A stretch of DNA of 64,000 nt from Blastococcus sp. CT_GayMR19 (lineage in GTDB: Bacteria > Actinomycetota > Actinomycetes > Mycobacteriales > Geodermatophilaceae): assembly GCF_004570385.1 (NCBI RefSeq), contig NZ_SPQL01000002.1, positions 248,001-312,000 of the forward strand, in the 5' to 3' direction. The notes beneath the pieces were generated by a model that worked only from the letters and a program-made list of their open reading frames with translations, searched no databases and had not been told where the DNA came from. Positions 7,927 to 16,929 of this stretch are shown piece after piece. The stretch's first letter is position 1. Every line of letters starts with the position of its first letter. Made by a program: the position numbers and the translations under genes.

Positions 7927-9207
7927 TCAGGCACCTAGAGTGATTTCCGCGTGGTAATAGCGCCTGGTGTTCTTCTCGTCGCTGGCCACTACCACCAGAC
8001 CACTGGCCGACGTGATCGGGGCCTTGGCGGTCGTGGCGTTGTTGATCAGCGCACCGCTGAAAGCCAGCAGGGTTGCCCGAGGGGTGAACGACATGGTCGC
8101 GCCCAGCGGGGACCTCCTGAAGTACACCTGACCGCCGCTCTCCGTGGACATCACCACGTACAGACGCTTGAACGTGGCATCCAAGGCAAGTTGGGGCCGC
8201 GTGAGGCCCTCGGACACGGTGGCTGCCGTGCTGGCCGTCCAGGCACCGGCCGAGGAACGGGACAGCACCCGGATGCTGGGATCGGAGGGGAGATCGCTCG
8301 CGCCGTCGCCTCGCGACGTCTTGATGGCGGCATAGACCCTCCCGGAAGGGTCCGGCAGCAGGGATTTCAGATTGATGTGGTCGTCCGCGCTTCGCGTGCC
8401 GCTGAGCGCGGTCTCCATCGTCCAGCCGGTGTTGTCCGCGGCGCTGTCAGGGTGCACCGCGAAACGCACGACCTGGTTCTGCTGGTCGGACCACATCACC
8501 CCGACCTTGCCTCCGAAGGCCACCATCGAGGAGATGTCGTCTGCTCTGATGACATTGTCAGAGACCGGAACGAGGAAGGGTGCGGTCCACACGGTGTCGC
8601 TGGTCGTCGAGTGGGCGACCCAGACCTGGTCCAGCGTGCTGTCGGTCGGATGCGGCTTCGTGAACGTGATCCACAGCCGTCCCAGGCTGTCCCGAGTGAT
8701 GGTGACCGACTCGATGCTGCCCGAGGTGACTGACTTCGGGAAGCCGCTATCCATCGTGTACCTGTCGGTCGTCGCGTTGTAGGACATCCGAGCCGCATTG
8801 ATGGGCCCGCTGGTCACGCGACTGGCCACGTAGAGCTTGCTGCCCGTCCACAGCGCGTCGCCCGTGCTCGCGGCGCGCCCGTCCACAAGGGTCCCGGTGT
8901 TCAGCCATGTGTGATTGCTCTGGAGACGGTGAATCGTGATGTCCGGGTTGCCGTCGGCACCGTTGCTGTTGGTGCGCATCAGCGCCCACCAGATGCCGTC
9001 GTTGAACCACAGCTTGCTCTGCGGCTTGTCCTCAGTGGGTGACGTACCGGCCGCGAAAGTTTGCCCCTGATACATCCGGGGGGCCGAGTCGGCCCGGGCC
9101 TCCGCGGCCACCACCGTCTGCAACGCCAGCACACCGGCGAGCAGCGCCCCAATCAGAGCGATCGAACGACTACGAGTGAATGGGGACCGAGCCAAAATCA
9201 AGAGCAT
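7927..9207 (-). CDS. Secreted beta-propeller-like protein
   Basis: 426 residues from the ATG at 9205-9207, which is preceded by AAGAGG. A Sec signal peptide is present (SIALIGALLAGVLALQTVVA, cleavage near AEARA). The mature part repeats beta-strand blades with aromatic and Asp-box-like turns (KLWFNDGIWWALM, DSLGRLWITFTKP, DPSGRVYAAIKTS), typical of a six- or seven-bladed propeller such as BNR/sialidase-like folds. No catalytic residues can be assigned. The longer frame to 9342 is not used because the signal peptide fits the later start. Confidence 0.65.
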   Translation of the reverse strand: MLLILARSPFTRSRSIALIGALLAGVLALQTVVAAEARADSAPRMYQGQTFAAGTSPTEDKPQSKLWFNDGIWWALMRTNSNGADGNPDITIHRLQSNHTWLNTGTLVDGRAASTGDALWTGSKLYVASRVTSGPINAARMSYNATTDRYTMDSGFPKSVTSGSIESVTITRDSLGRLWITFTKPHPTDSTLDQVWVAHSTTSDTVWTAPFLVPVSDNVIRADDISSMVAFGGKVGVMWSDQQNQVVRFAVHPDSAADNTGWTMETALSGTRSADDHINLKSLLPDPSGRVYAAIKTSRGDGASDLPSDPSIRVLSRSSAGAWTASTAATVSEGLTRPQLALDATFKRLYVVMSTESGGQVYFRRSPLGATMSFTPRATLLAFSGALINNATTAKAPITSASGLVVVASDEKNTRRYYHAEITLGA

Positions 9208-9372
9208 GAAGACCTCTTGTTGGGTTGACACAGCCGAACATGGACCGGAAGGGCGTGACCGACCATATGGTCCGTCTGACCCGAACCGGCTCGCGGTTCT
9301 GCGTCTCGGAATCCCCCCGGCAGGTCGTGACCGTCGGTCCACGATCGCGGACTCTCATAGGACACGACCTGG

Positions 9373-10146
9373 TCAGTCGAACGCGCCCGACCTTCCCAGC
9401 GCAGTGACGAGGTCCGTCACGTGCGGGAACAGCAGGTCGGCGATCTGCTGCTGACTCGCCCCGCCCGGCCAGCCCTCCGCGACCGGGTCCACGTAGGTGA
9501 CGGCAACCACCGAGGCGTCCACCGCCGCCTGAACAGCGCTCCGGGCCCGCGAGTCGGGTTGGGGCGCCTCCGGAGCCGGCTGCCAGGGGGCTACCACCAC
9601 GACCAGCGCGTCCGGCGCCGCCTCCTCGACCGCGCTGAAGGCCTGTTCGGCGCTGCGGGACACCTCCGAGGCCCCGGCGAGGCCCCATCGGCTGTCGTAG
9701 AAGACCACCAGTTGGATGTCGTGGCTGACGGTGTCGACGACCAGATCGGTGAAGGCCGGACCGTTGGGTGCCTCCGCGGCGAATCCGGCGCCCTCGACAG
9801 CCACCGGCGTGAGGGCGAGCGGACTGCCGGCACTGCCCAGGCTCGCCGCCAGAAGACCGGGCCAGCTCCCTTCGGCCGACGGTCCGGCGGCCGCCACGGC
9901 GGGGTCGTCGGTGATCACCACGGTGGTGACCGGATGGACCGGGCTGGTCAGCGAAGCGGTAGCGGGGTCTGCCGGAGCCCCTGAGGAAGCCGTGAGACGC
10001 GAGGTGGGCGCGCCCTGACTGTGCGCTGTGGCACCGGTCGCGCAGGAGGTCAGCGCCACGCTGCCGCACAGGATGAGCCCGACAGCCAGTGCGACCCTGC
10101 ACCTGCTCGAGCCTGGCGACCGGCCGCGCACGTCGCGCTGTCCCAT
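9373..10146 (-). CDS. Lipoprotein with SGNH-hydrolase-like fold
   Basis: 257 residues from the ATG at 10144-10146. The N-terminus is a lipoprotein signal (VALAVGLILCGSVALTSC, lipobox LTSC). The rest alternates strands and helices as in SGNH/GDSL hydrolases: VTTVVITDDPAVAAAG near the start, LVVFYDSRW, ALVVVVAPWQP, and YVDPVAEGWPG near the end. The usual GDS serine motif is not evident, so activity is doubtful. A short isolated gene between secreted-protein genes and the tad locus. Confidence 0.6.
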   Translation of the reverse strand: MGQRDVRGRSPGSSRCRVALAVGLILCGSVALTSCATGATAHSQGAPTSRLTASSGAPADPATASLTSPVHPVTTVVITDDPAVAAAGPSAEGSWPGLLAASLGSAGSPLALTPVAVEGAGFAAEAPNGPAFTDLVVDTVSHDIQLVVFYDSRWGLAGASEVSRSAEQAFSAVEEAAPDALVVVVAPWQPAPEAPQPDSRARSAVQAAVDASVVAVTYVDPVAEGWPGGASQQQIADLLFPHVTDLVTALGRSGAFD

Positions 10147-10425
10147 CGACGCATCATGCTCCCGCCTGGGCACCAGTGCGAGACGTTCCGCCGCACGGAC
10201 CCCGCGCACTGAGCCGGCGGGGCGCAGGGTGCGCTTCCTGCTGGCGGAGATCACCGCGGTGCGAAGTCCTGGGTCGCGATCCCGTGATCCCGGCCGTGTG
10301 CCGACCAGACGAGCCGACTCGGAGACCTGCGCCGTGCTGCTCTCCCTGCTCTCGGTCCACACAGAAGGAGCCGTCATCACGGCCGCCGACGAGCCACTAC
10401 TCGTGCCGTGACCTGATCAATAATC

Positions 10426-10893
10426 TCAGCCGTCGATGTAGCGGTCGCGCTCGACGACGAACTGGCCGGTGGCGGTGTTGGCGTCGACGAACTCCGGCAG
10501 GAACGGGATCCGCACCGTCACGGTCACGCAGACGGAGAACTCCTCGCCCGGCGCCAACGTGGGTGTGAAGCCGCCCGCGTCCGCGCAGTCCACCCCGGCG
10601 GCCGCGTAGGCCACCCGCACGTCGCTGGCCGCCACCGACTGGTCCTCGACCGCGAGCTGCGCCGCCCGTGCCGCGCGGGCCAGACCCGTGGCGGGGTCGG
10701 GAGCCGTGCCGATCGCCCGGCCGGCCTCACGGGCCGCGGCCGTGGAGGCGAACACCCCGCGCTGCACGGCCGAGAAGCCGGCGAGGATGTAGATCAACGG
10801 CACGAAGACGACCAGGGCGATGAAGACGAACTCCACCAGCGCCGAGCCGCTCTCGTCGGCGAGCATGCCCAGCCGCCGGCGCAGCCGCCTCAC
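10426..10893 (-). CDS. TadE-like pilus assembly protein
   Basis: 155 residues, GTG start overlapping the previous gene by GTGA. A short basic N-terminus, ESGSALVEFVFIALVVFVPL as the pseudopilin-like cleavage/TM region (conserved Glu after the hydrophobic start), then an exported domain with two cysteines. TadE-type minor pseudopilins sit in the membrane and help Flp pilus assembly. Last gene of the cpaF-tadB-tadC-flp-tadE operon. Its 3' end has a degraded copy at 739-800. Confidence 0.85.
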   Translation of the reverse strand: MRRLRRRLGMLADESGSALVEFVFIALVVFVPLIYILAGFSAVQRGVFASTAAAREAGRAIGTAPDPATGLARAARAAQLAVEDQSVAASDVRVAYAAAGVDCADAGGFTPTLAPGEEFSVCVTVTVRIPFLPEFVDANTATGQFVVERDRYIDG

Positions 10894-11306
10894 GCGCCCT
10901 CCTTCACCGCGCGCCCGGTGACCTCCAGCGGCAGCAGGTTGCCCAGCACGGCCAGCAGCGAGGGCACCGACCCGGAGCAGCGCACCACCACCAGCGGGAG
11001 GCCCGTGCCGTCCACCTCCTCGGCCGACGTGCAGGCCAGCCCCCTGGCGGTCTGCGCCGTCGTCGCCCGCGCCACGACCTCGACGGTCCGGGCAGCCCCG
11101 GAGGAGGAGTCGACGTCGGCGTTGGCCGCGTACCGCGCGCCCGCCTGCGCGCTCGCCGTCACCACGTTGCGCACGTGCACGTACACCGCCACCTGCAGAA
11201 CCGCCAGCAGCAGCGTCACGATCAGGATCGAGACCAGCACGAAGTCGACGACGGCGCTGCCGCGCTCGCTGTCCTCACCCGACGCGAGGGGCCGCTCAGG
11301 GCGCAT
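10890..11306 (-). CDS. TadE/TadF-like pseudopilin
   Basis: 138 residues. ERGSAVVDFVLVSILIVTLL forms the pseudopilin-like membrane helix and is followed by a periplasmic-type domain with a pair of cysteines (ACTSAEE, VVRCSGS). It overlaps flp upstream by 11 bases and the next tadE by four, so the set is translationally coupled. The first 95 codons are duplicated almost perfectly at 24602-24897, where the copy is truncated. Confidence 0.85.
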   Translation of the reverse strand: MRPERPLASGEDSERGSAVVDFVLVSILIVTLLLAVLQVAVYVHVRNVVTASAQAGARYAANADVDSSSGAARTVEVVARATTAQTARGLACTSAEEVDGTGLPLVVVRCSGSVPSLLAVLGNLLPLEVTGRAVKEGA

Positions 11307-11502
11307 TCGTGACGGAGGCGAGGGCCGCGGTCACGGCGTCGAGGATCGCCGCCCGGAACGGGATGAGGATGGCCAGCACCAGAGCCGCCGTCATCACCGT
11401 GATCATCACCCAGCCCGGGACGTCGCCCCGCTCGGGATCCTCGCCCCGCACCCGGGCCGTCAGAGCGGCCAGCGCCGAGGTCACGAACGCGTATGCGCGC
11501 AT
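11296..11502 (-). CDS. Flp-type pilin or small Tad membrane protein
   Basis: 68 residues: a short N-terminus with RGEDPERGDVPGW, then one strongly hydrophobic helix (VMITVMTAALVLAILIPF) and a short tail. Size, position between tadC and tadE and the helix after a charged leader fit the small actinobacterial Flp-like subunit. A GGAAGGACGACG ribosome site precedes the ATG. An identical protein is encoded at 24887-25093. Confidence 0.7.
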   Translation of the reverse strand: MRAYAFVTSALAALTARVRGEDPERGDVPGWVMITVMTAALVLAILIPFRAAILDAVTAALASVTNAP

Positions 11503-11533
11503 CGTCGTCCTTCCTGTCGATCGCCGGCTGCGC

Positions 11534-12475
11534 TCATTGCGACAGCGAGACGATGCTGATCAACCCCGGGAACAGGGCGAAGAGAACGGTGACCGGGAGC
11601 ACCAGGAAGACGACCGGCACCATCATCCCGATCTCCTTCCGCCCGCCGGCCTCGAGCAGCCGGCGCTTGCCGGCCTCCCGGACGTCGGCCGCCTGGGCGC
11701 GCAGCACCTCGGCCAGCGGCGTGCCCCGCTCGATCGCGACGAGCAGCCCGTCGATGAACCGGGCCAGCGGGTCGAGCGACGTCCGGTCGGCCACCTGCTG
11801 CAGCGCGTCCACCAGCGGGGTCCCGGCGCGGGCACGGCCGAGAGCCGCCCCGAGCTCGCGGGCCAGCTCCCCGCCGGAGAGCCGGGTGACCCGGGCGATC
11901 GCAGCGGTCGGGCTCTCCCCCGCCGTCACCGCCAGCGCCAGCAACTCGGCCACGACGGGGAACTCGGCCAGCAGCAGCTCCTCGCGCTGCTGCACCTGCT
12001 GGGTCAGCCACCAGTCCCGGCCGAGGACGCCGCCGACGAGGCCGGCCAGGCACAGCAGGCCCCCGGACAGCACGTTGAGGCTGCCGGCCGCGATCGACCC
12101 GATCGTCGCGACCAACGCCCCTCCGGCCAGGCCGAGCCCGCCCCAGATCACCTGCTCGACGCGGAAGTCCTCGACGGTCGTGTCGGTGGCCAGCGCGTCC
12201 AGCCGCCGGCGCACCGCGGCCCGCCCGCCGAGCATCCGGTCGATCAGGCGGGCGCCGTCGCCGACGACCGGCCCGAAGACCCGGCGGACGGCGGTGAGCA
12301 GCCCGGCCTCGGTGGCGGTGCCCAGCAGCCGCGACGGCGGCGGGGTGTCGTGGACGTACGGGGCCAGCCGGTCGACCAGCCGCACCGACCGGAACGGCGG
12401 CGCGTACCGGAGCACCAGCACGAGCCCGAGAGCCACGCCGAGACCGAGGAGCATCCCGGTCAGCCCGGCGTTCAC
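11534..12475 (-). CDS. tadC: TadC-like type II secretion F-domain protein
   Basis: 313 residues, GTG start overlapping tadB (GTGA). A T2SS-F domain lies around residues 160-290 (LLLAEFPVVAELLALAVTAG, then a conserved helix set with DGLLVAIERGTPLAEVL), with hydrophobic helices before and at the C-terminus. TadB and TadC form the inner-membrane platform of the Tad pilus. The last 28 codons are duplicated at 25125-25213. Confidence 0.85.
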   Translation of the reverse strand: MNAGLTGMLLGLGVALGLVLVLRYAPPFRSVRLVDRLAPYVHDTPPPSRLLGTATEAGLLTAVRRVFGPVVGDGARLIDRMLGGRAAVRRRLDALATDTTVEDFRVEQVIWGGLGLAGGALVATIGSIAAGSLNVLSGGLLCLAGLVGGVLGRDWWLTQQVQQREELLLAEFPVVAELLALAVTAGESPTAAIARVTRLSGGELARELGAALGRARAGTPLVDALQQVADRTSLDPLARFIDGLLVAIERGTPLAEVLRAQAADVREAGKRRLLEAGGRKEIGMMVPVVFLVLPVTVLFALFPGLISIVSLSQ

Positions 12476-13335
12476 TGCAGCACCCGCACGTCCTGGGGCA
12501 GCCGCCCGATCCGCAGCATCAGCCGGTAGGCGACCACGCAGACGGCGCCGCCCCCGAGCAGGATCGCCGTTCCGAGCGGGGAGTCGTACGCGGCCAGCGT
12601 CGTCGACTGGGTCGCCAGCAGCAGGAGCACGGCCCAGGGCGCCGCCACGGCCAGCCGGGCCGCCGACACCACCCAGCCCTGGCGGGTCTCCAGCTCCGCA
12701 CGGGCCCGGGCGTCCTCGCGGAGGAACGTGGCCAGCGTGCGCAGCACGCGGCCGAGGTCGCTGCCGCCGACCTCGCGCGCCACCCGCAACGTCTCCACGA
12801 TGCGGTCACCCACCGGATCGGCAAGGTCGTCCTTCAGCCGGTCCAGGCAGGTGCTGAAACGACCGGTCGAGCGGTACTCCGCGCCGAACCGGGAGAACGC
12901 GGGCCGCAGCACCTCGGGGCCGCGCGTCGACAGTGCCGACAGGCCCTCGGGCAGCGAGAGCCCGGCCCGCACGGCCGACGCGAGATTGTCGACGACCTCC
13001 GGCCACACCTCGCGCAGATCGGCCTGCCGCCGACCGGCCAGCCGACGCACCTGCAGATAGGGCAGCGCGAACCCGAAGAGCCCGAACACCAGGCTGACCG
13101 TAACCGTGCTCGTCGTGAGCAGGACGACCACCGTCGCGACGAGGCCGAGGCCGACCTGCAGGGCCAGCAACTGGGCGCCGTTGATCCCGGTCAGACCCGC
13201 CGCGGACAGCGCCTGCTGCCGGCGCCCGAGCCGGCGCGGGCCGGTGCCTGGCTGCGGCGCCCGCGGGCCACTTCGCCAGATGAGCAGCAGGCCCACACCG
13301 AGGAGCAGCCCGAGCAGCGCTCCGGACTCGATCAC
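12472..13335 (-). CDS. tadB: TadB-like type II secretion F-domain protein
   Basis: 287 residues, GTG start. Two N-terminal membrane helices, then a T2SS-F domain (EVVDNLASAVRAGLSLPEGL, LRVAREVGGSDLGRVLRTLA) and two C-terminal helices. It lies 73 bases after cpaF and directly before tadC. Partner of TadC in the platform that the ATPase CpaF drives. Confidence 0.88.
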   Translation of the reverse strand: MIESGALLGLLLGVGLLLIWRSGPRAPQPGTGPRRLGRRQQALSAAGLTGINGAQLLALQVGLGLVATVVVLLTTSTVTVSLVFGLFGFALPYLQVRRLAGRRQADLREVWPEVVDNLASAVRAGLSLPEGLSALSTRGPEVLRPAFSRFGAEYRSTGRFSTCLDRLKDDLADPVGDRIVETLRVAREVGGSDLGRVLRTLATFLREDARARAELETRQGWVVSAARLAVAAPWAVLLLLATQSTTLAAYDSPLGTAILLGGGAVCVVAYRLMLRIGRLPQDVRVLQ

Positions 13336-13408
13336 TCGGTCTCCTCGCTGGCGCTCGTCACCCTCGTGCTCGACGATGCTGTGCCTCTGCGTGACCTTGC
13401 AAGCTCGG

Positions 13409-14033
13409 TCACGTGAAGCGTCCCGGCCCGTCCCCGAGCAGGGTCGGGAGGTCGAGGCCGAGTGCGGCGAACCGGTCGGGGTGCGGGGGATAGCCGTCGG
13501 CGCGCACGAGGCGGCCGTCCCGGGTGGTGAAGACGTCGGCGGTCTCGATCACGCCGCCCTCGGCACGGCCCGGCAGGGCCACGATCTCGCGCACGCGCCG
13601 GTGGCCCGAGGCGTCGGTACCGACGTGCACGACGAGGTCAACGCTGGACGCCACGGTGGGGACGACGAACGCCGTCCCGATGTTCTCGCCGGCCAGCAGC
13701 GGCAGGGTGCACATCTTCACCACGGCCTCGCGGGCACTGTTGGCGTGCAGCGTGCACATGCCCGGCAGCCCGGAGTTCAGCGCGATGAGCAGGTCGAGGC
13801 ACTCCTCCTGCCGCACCTCGCCGACGATGATCCGGGAGGGCCGCATCCGCAGCGCCTCCTTGACCAGGCGGCGCAGCGGGATCTCGCCCGTCCCCTCGAG
13901 GTTGGCTTGGCGGGTCTGCATGGAGACGACGTCGGGAAGCGGTACCCGGAGTTCGAACACCTCCTCGCAGGTGATCACCCGCTCCCGGGCGGGGATGGCC
14001 GCGGTGAGGCAGTTGAGCAGCGTCGTCTTCCCT
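13409..14033 (-). pseudogene. cpaF: cpaF/tadA pilus ATPase, 3' part, separated by the inserted element
   Basis: The frame begins inside the Walker A loop (GKTTLLNCLTAAIPARE) and continues through the Asp box (VITCEEVFEL), the Walker B region (RPSRIIVGEVRQEECLDLL) and the His box (MCTLHANSA). There is no start or promoter of its own; the missing first half is at 23696-24312. The two parts (617 + 625 bases) add to 1242 bases, 413 codons plus stop, in frame once joined at GCCTG. Without excision the ATPase cannot be made, so the Tad pilus should be inactive. Confidence 0.92.
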
Positions 14034-14058
14034 GCCTGCGTACAAGCCGGTAGTTACC
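14034..14058. other. Attachment site at the left element end
   Basis: The core GCCTG is followed inside the element by CGTACAAGCC and then GGTAGT. That last hexamer is the inverse of ACTACC at the other end, so in the circular form the two would form inverted arms around the core, as serine integrases require. Confidence 0.7.
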
Positions 14059-14147
14059 GGGCACGTTTGGTAGCGCGGTCCGCATCCGTGGGCTAGGTCT
14101 CGAGATCAGCCGGGCCAAAGGGGTCCGCACCACATAAGGAGCCAGCC

Positions 14148-14633
14148 ATGACCGCCGCCAAGAAGACCACCGCCACCCCCGCCACCGTCGACGAGGTCCC
14201 TGCCGAGATGCTGCCCGACGCCTCCGCTGCTGCGGACGACGCCGAGGTCGCCGACGCCATGGAGTCTGCCGGCATCACCGTTGCCAAGGCGGCTCCGGCC
14301 GCGAAGAAGGCTCCGGCCACCAAGGCTCAGGCGAAGGCCACCCCGGCGAAGGCCGCGACCAAGGCTCCGGCGAAGAAGGCGGACGAGCCGACCGTCAGCG
14401 TGTGGGTCGGCCGCAAGATCGCCGAGATGGCCAAGGCCCAGAAGCGGGGCTCCCTTGGGGCCAAGTTCCGGGCGGTCACCCCCAGCAAGGCGGGCGACCA
14501 CACGGTCCGGCTCAACAAGGCCGAGAGCGAGGCGCTCGCCGCGCTGGCCACGGAGGTCGAGAACCAGGGCGGCATGATGGCCCTGTCGGGTCGCACCCTC
14601 CGCGCTCGCCTCGACGCCGCCTGGAACGCCTGA
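14148..14633 (+). CDS. Lysine/alanine-rich histone-H1-like protein
   Basis: 161 residues with a good ribosome site (AAGGAG, 7 bases before ATG). The first half is acidic (EVPAEMLPDASAAADDAEVA), then a basic low-complexity tract rich in AKK/PAK repeats (residues 50-82) like bacterial histone-H1-like tails. The C-terminal 75 residues look folded (TVSVWVGRKIAEMAKAQKRG). The basic tract suggests nucleic-acid binding. First rightward gene inside the left end; a strong hairpin follows the stop. Role in the element unknown. Confidence 0.7.
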   Translation: MTAAKKTTATPATVDEVPAEMLPDASAAADDAEVADAMESAGITVAKAAPAAKKAPATKAQAKATPAKAATKAPAKKADEPTVSVWVGRKIAEMAKAQKRGSLGAKFRAVTPSKAGDHTVRLNKAESEALAALATEVENQGGMMALSGRTLRARLDAAWNA

Positions 14634-14647
14634 GCTCCACTACACAA

Positions 14648-14678
14648 CCAGCCCCGCCGGGATCACCGGCGGGGCTGG
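14648..14678 (+). terminator. Strong hairpin terminator
   Basis: A perfect 13-base-pair stem (CCAGCCCCGCCGG with its complement) and a 5-base loop GATCA, starting 15 bases after the stop of the 14148-14633 gene. No T-run follows, which is common in high-GC actinobacteria. Confidence 0.8.
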
Positions 14679-14732
14679 CGTGCGTCGTGGGGTCACCAGG
14701 GCCCAGCAACGCGCTCGCCGTGAAGACGGTTG

Positions 14733-15869
14733 ATGGGACACGATGCCTCGGTGAAGCGAGACGCACAGGTTCTCCACAGCAAGGCCATCGCCTCGATGCG
14801 GGTAGCCACCGCGGCGTTCAACTCACCGGATGACGTCGGCCGGGTGACGCAGGTGCTCCTGGCCCTTCAGCACTCGTTCGAAATGCTGCTCAAGGCCGCC
14901 CTCGTGCAACAGCGAGTGCGGGTCTTCGACAAGGACTCGGGCCGGTCCATCGGGATGGACAAGTGCATCAACCAGGCGCAGAACAACACCGTCATCAAGC
15001 TGACCGACGACGAGGCGGGCACTCTCCGCACCATCGACGCGATGCGGGACGACGAGCAGCATTGGTTCGCCGAGGTGTCGGAGCAGATCCTCTACCTGCA
15101 CGCCCGCGCCGGGATCACCCTCTTCGACGAGTTGCTGGACCGTGTGTTCGGGCAGCGACTGGCCACCTATCTGCCCCTTCGGGTCCTCCCCCTCTCGACG
15201 GACCCTCCGCGCGACCTCCACCTCCTCCTCGACGAGGAGTACAGCGCCATCGCCGACCTACTCAAGCCGAGGCGCCGGATGACCGAGCCCGCGAAGGCCA
15301 GGATCCGCACTCTGCTCGCGATGGAGGCTCACGAGGAGCCGGAGACCCGCGTCTCCGACAAAGACGTCAAACGAGTCGTCAAGGGGATTCGGGCGGGCAA
15401 GACCCGAGCCGAGGTCTTCCCCCGGCTGGAGAACCTGGCCACGGACGTGACCGGTGATGGGCCCAACGTGTCGGTGCACTTCAACAAGAAGGGCGAGGGT
15501 GCTGCCGTGCACTTCGTCGCCGAGGACGCCGACGTCGAGTCGGCCGCGATCCGCGAGGTCGACCTCAACGCTCGCTTCTCCCGCACGAAGGCAGAGCTGG
15601 CCGACGCGCTCGGGGTCAAGCAGCACATCGCGACCGCGCTCAGGGACCACCTCGCCGTCGACCAGGACCCCCGTTGCTACCGGGACATCACGTACAACAA
15701 CTCCGTCCTCCGCAAGTACTCGGATCGGGCCTTCGCTCCGATGCGAGAGGTCATCAAGGCCGGCAACGCCGAGGCGGTGAGGTCGGCGCACAGTCCCAAC
15801 AAGGGCATGCGCCACGAGCGTTGCTCGATCGAGGGCTGCAAGGCCGGAGCGGACCCCACCCCGGCGTGA
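14733..15869 (+). CDS. DUF3644-like protein, possible defence cargo
   Basis: 378 residues from ATG 14733 (a TTG lies one codon before). The N-terminal 60 residues (LHSKAIASMRVATAAFNSPD, then LLALQHSFEMLLKAALVQ) resemble the start of DUF3644 proteins: a helical domain with an E-x-L-L-K-A motif. The middle is helical and the C-terminal third has a winged-helix-like stretch (RTKAELADALGVKQHIATAL) and a final Cys-x-x-x-x-Cys. It stands alone between the hairpin at 14648 and the capsid operon that converges on it. Position at the element end is typical of accessory genes such as anti-phage functions; that role is inference. Confidence 0.6.
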   Translation: MGHDASVKRDAQVLHSKAIASMRVATAAFNSPDDVGRVTQVLLALQHSFEMLLKAALVQQRVRVFDKDSGRSIGMDKCINQAQNNTVIKLTDDEAGTLRTIDAMRDDEQHWFAEVSEQILYLHARAGITLFDELLDRVFGQRLATYLPLRVLPLSTDPPRDLHLLLDEEYSAIADLLKPRRRMTEPAKARIRTLLAMEAHEEPETRVSDKDVKRVVKGIRAGKTRAEVFPRLENLATDVTGDGPNVSVHFNKKGEGAAVHFVAEDADVESAAIREVDLNARFSRTKAELADALGVKQHIATALRDHLAVDQDPRCYRDITYNNSVLRKYSDRAFAPMREVIKAGNAEAVRSAHSPNKGMRHERCSIEGCKAGADPTPA

Positions 15870-16001
15870 CTCGGCGGCGGGCTTGGCCCTGCTCCAAGGT
15901 CACCGCCCGCAGGGCTGGAGAGGGGCGCTCGCTGCACCTCGAAGTGGGCACCGCACGCGAGCTCCTGCCGGGCCTGGAGTCCCGACAGGGGCGTAGCTCG
16001 G

Positions 16002-16853
16002 TCAGACCGTGGTCGTGATCTTGACCAGGGCGGAGGGCTGCGGGTACCCGAAGCCGACGCGCATGACCGCCTTGACGGCGATCCGGTCCGAGGTGAAGAA
16101 CACCGACTTGTCGGTCTCCATGGTCACGTCCTTGCGGATGACCACGACGACCCGCTCCCTCGGGATGCCCCAGATGGTGCCAGCGGGCACCGCCGAGCTG
16201 CGCAGCAGCGGCACGCCGCCGATGAGCCGACGGGTCGGCTGCGTCGGGTCGGCTCCGAGGAGCGGCCGGTTGGACCCGGTGGACTCCTTGAGCAGCGCCA
16301 GGGTCAGCGCGTCCGCCGGGTTGGCGACGAAGCTCGTGATGGCAGCGCCGACGCCCTCGGCGAGCGACTGCGCCTCGGCGAAGACGTCGAGCGAGTCGAA
16401 CGCCGTGACGGTCAGGCCCTGCACGTCGTCGGCGTTGGCGTTGACGGCCAGCGAGCCGAGGCCCTTCTGGGCGTTCGGGTTGGCGAGGTTGCCGAAGAAC
16501 GCCGCGTCCACCTTGCGGGCGATGTCGCGGGCCAGCCCGTTGCCGATCACGTCGGCGGCGTCGGGACCGGAGTCCTCGGACAGCTCACGGGTGATGGGCA
16601 CGACGCCCATGACCTTGGTCGGGGTGACGGTCACCTCGTCGAAGGTCATGTCAGAGAGGACGACCTCCTCGCCCTCCGCGACCCAGTCGGCCGACGGCTC
16701 GGAGCCGGGCACCGGGATGCGGTAGGAGTGCGAGTCGGTCCGGACGACGGTGGCGACCTGAGTGGCCAGCGCCTCCGCCTCGAAGGGGTCGAGCAGGTAG
16801 GTGTTGATCTCGTCCGGGGTCAGGATGGACGAGCCGGTGACAGTGGTGGTCAT
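16002..16853 (-). CDS. Phage major capsid protein, HK97 fold
   Basis: 283 residues with AAGGAG upstream of ATG. Typical HK97-capsid pattern: an extended N-arm region (SYRIPVPGSEPSADWVAEGE), then VTVTPTKVMGVVPITRELSE, the spine-helix stretch (DAADVIGNGLARDIARKVDA) with AFFGN, and a C-terminal P-domain strand (DRIAVKAVMRVGFGYPQP). Length is at the short end of the family and there is no long N-terminal delta domain, consistent with a separate scaffold gene upstream. Last gene of the leftward operon. Confidence 0.9.
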   Translation of the reverse strand: MTTTVTGSSILTPDEINTYLLDPFEAEALATQVATVVRTDSHSYRIPVPGSEPSADWVAEGEEVVLSDMTFDEVTVTPTKVMGVVPITRELSEDSGPDAADVIGNGLARDIARKVDAAFFGNLANPNAQKGLGSLAVNANADDVQGLTVTAFDSLDVFAEAQSLAEGVGAAITSFVANPADALTLALLKESTGSNRPLLGADPTQPTRRLIGGVPLLRSSAVPAGTIWGIPRERVVVVIRKDVTMETDKSVFFTSDRIAVKAVMRVGFGYPQPSALVKITTTV

Positions 16854-16929
16854 GGCAGGGCTCCTTCAGGAGGGCATCGGTTGGGATGGCGTCGCGGGCC
16901 CTGCCTCGCGTGCCGGTGCCCCCCTGGGG

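Noticed and set aside
14034-14038. Integration into a tRNA gene
   Set aside because: No cloverleaf or tRNA tail at either end; the target is protein-coding DNA of cpaF.
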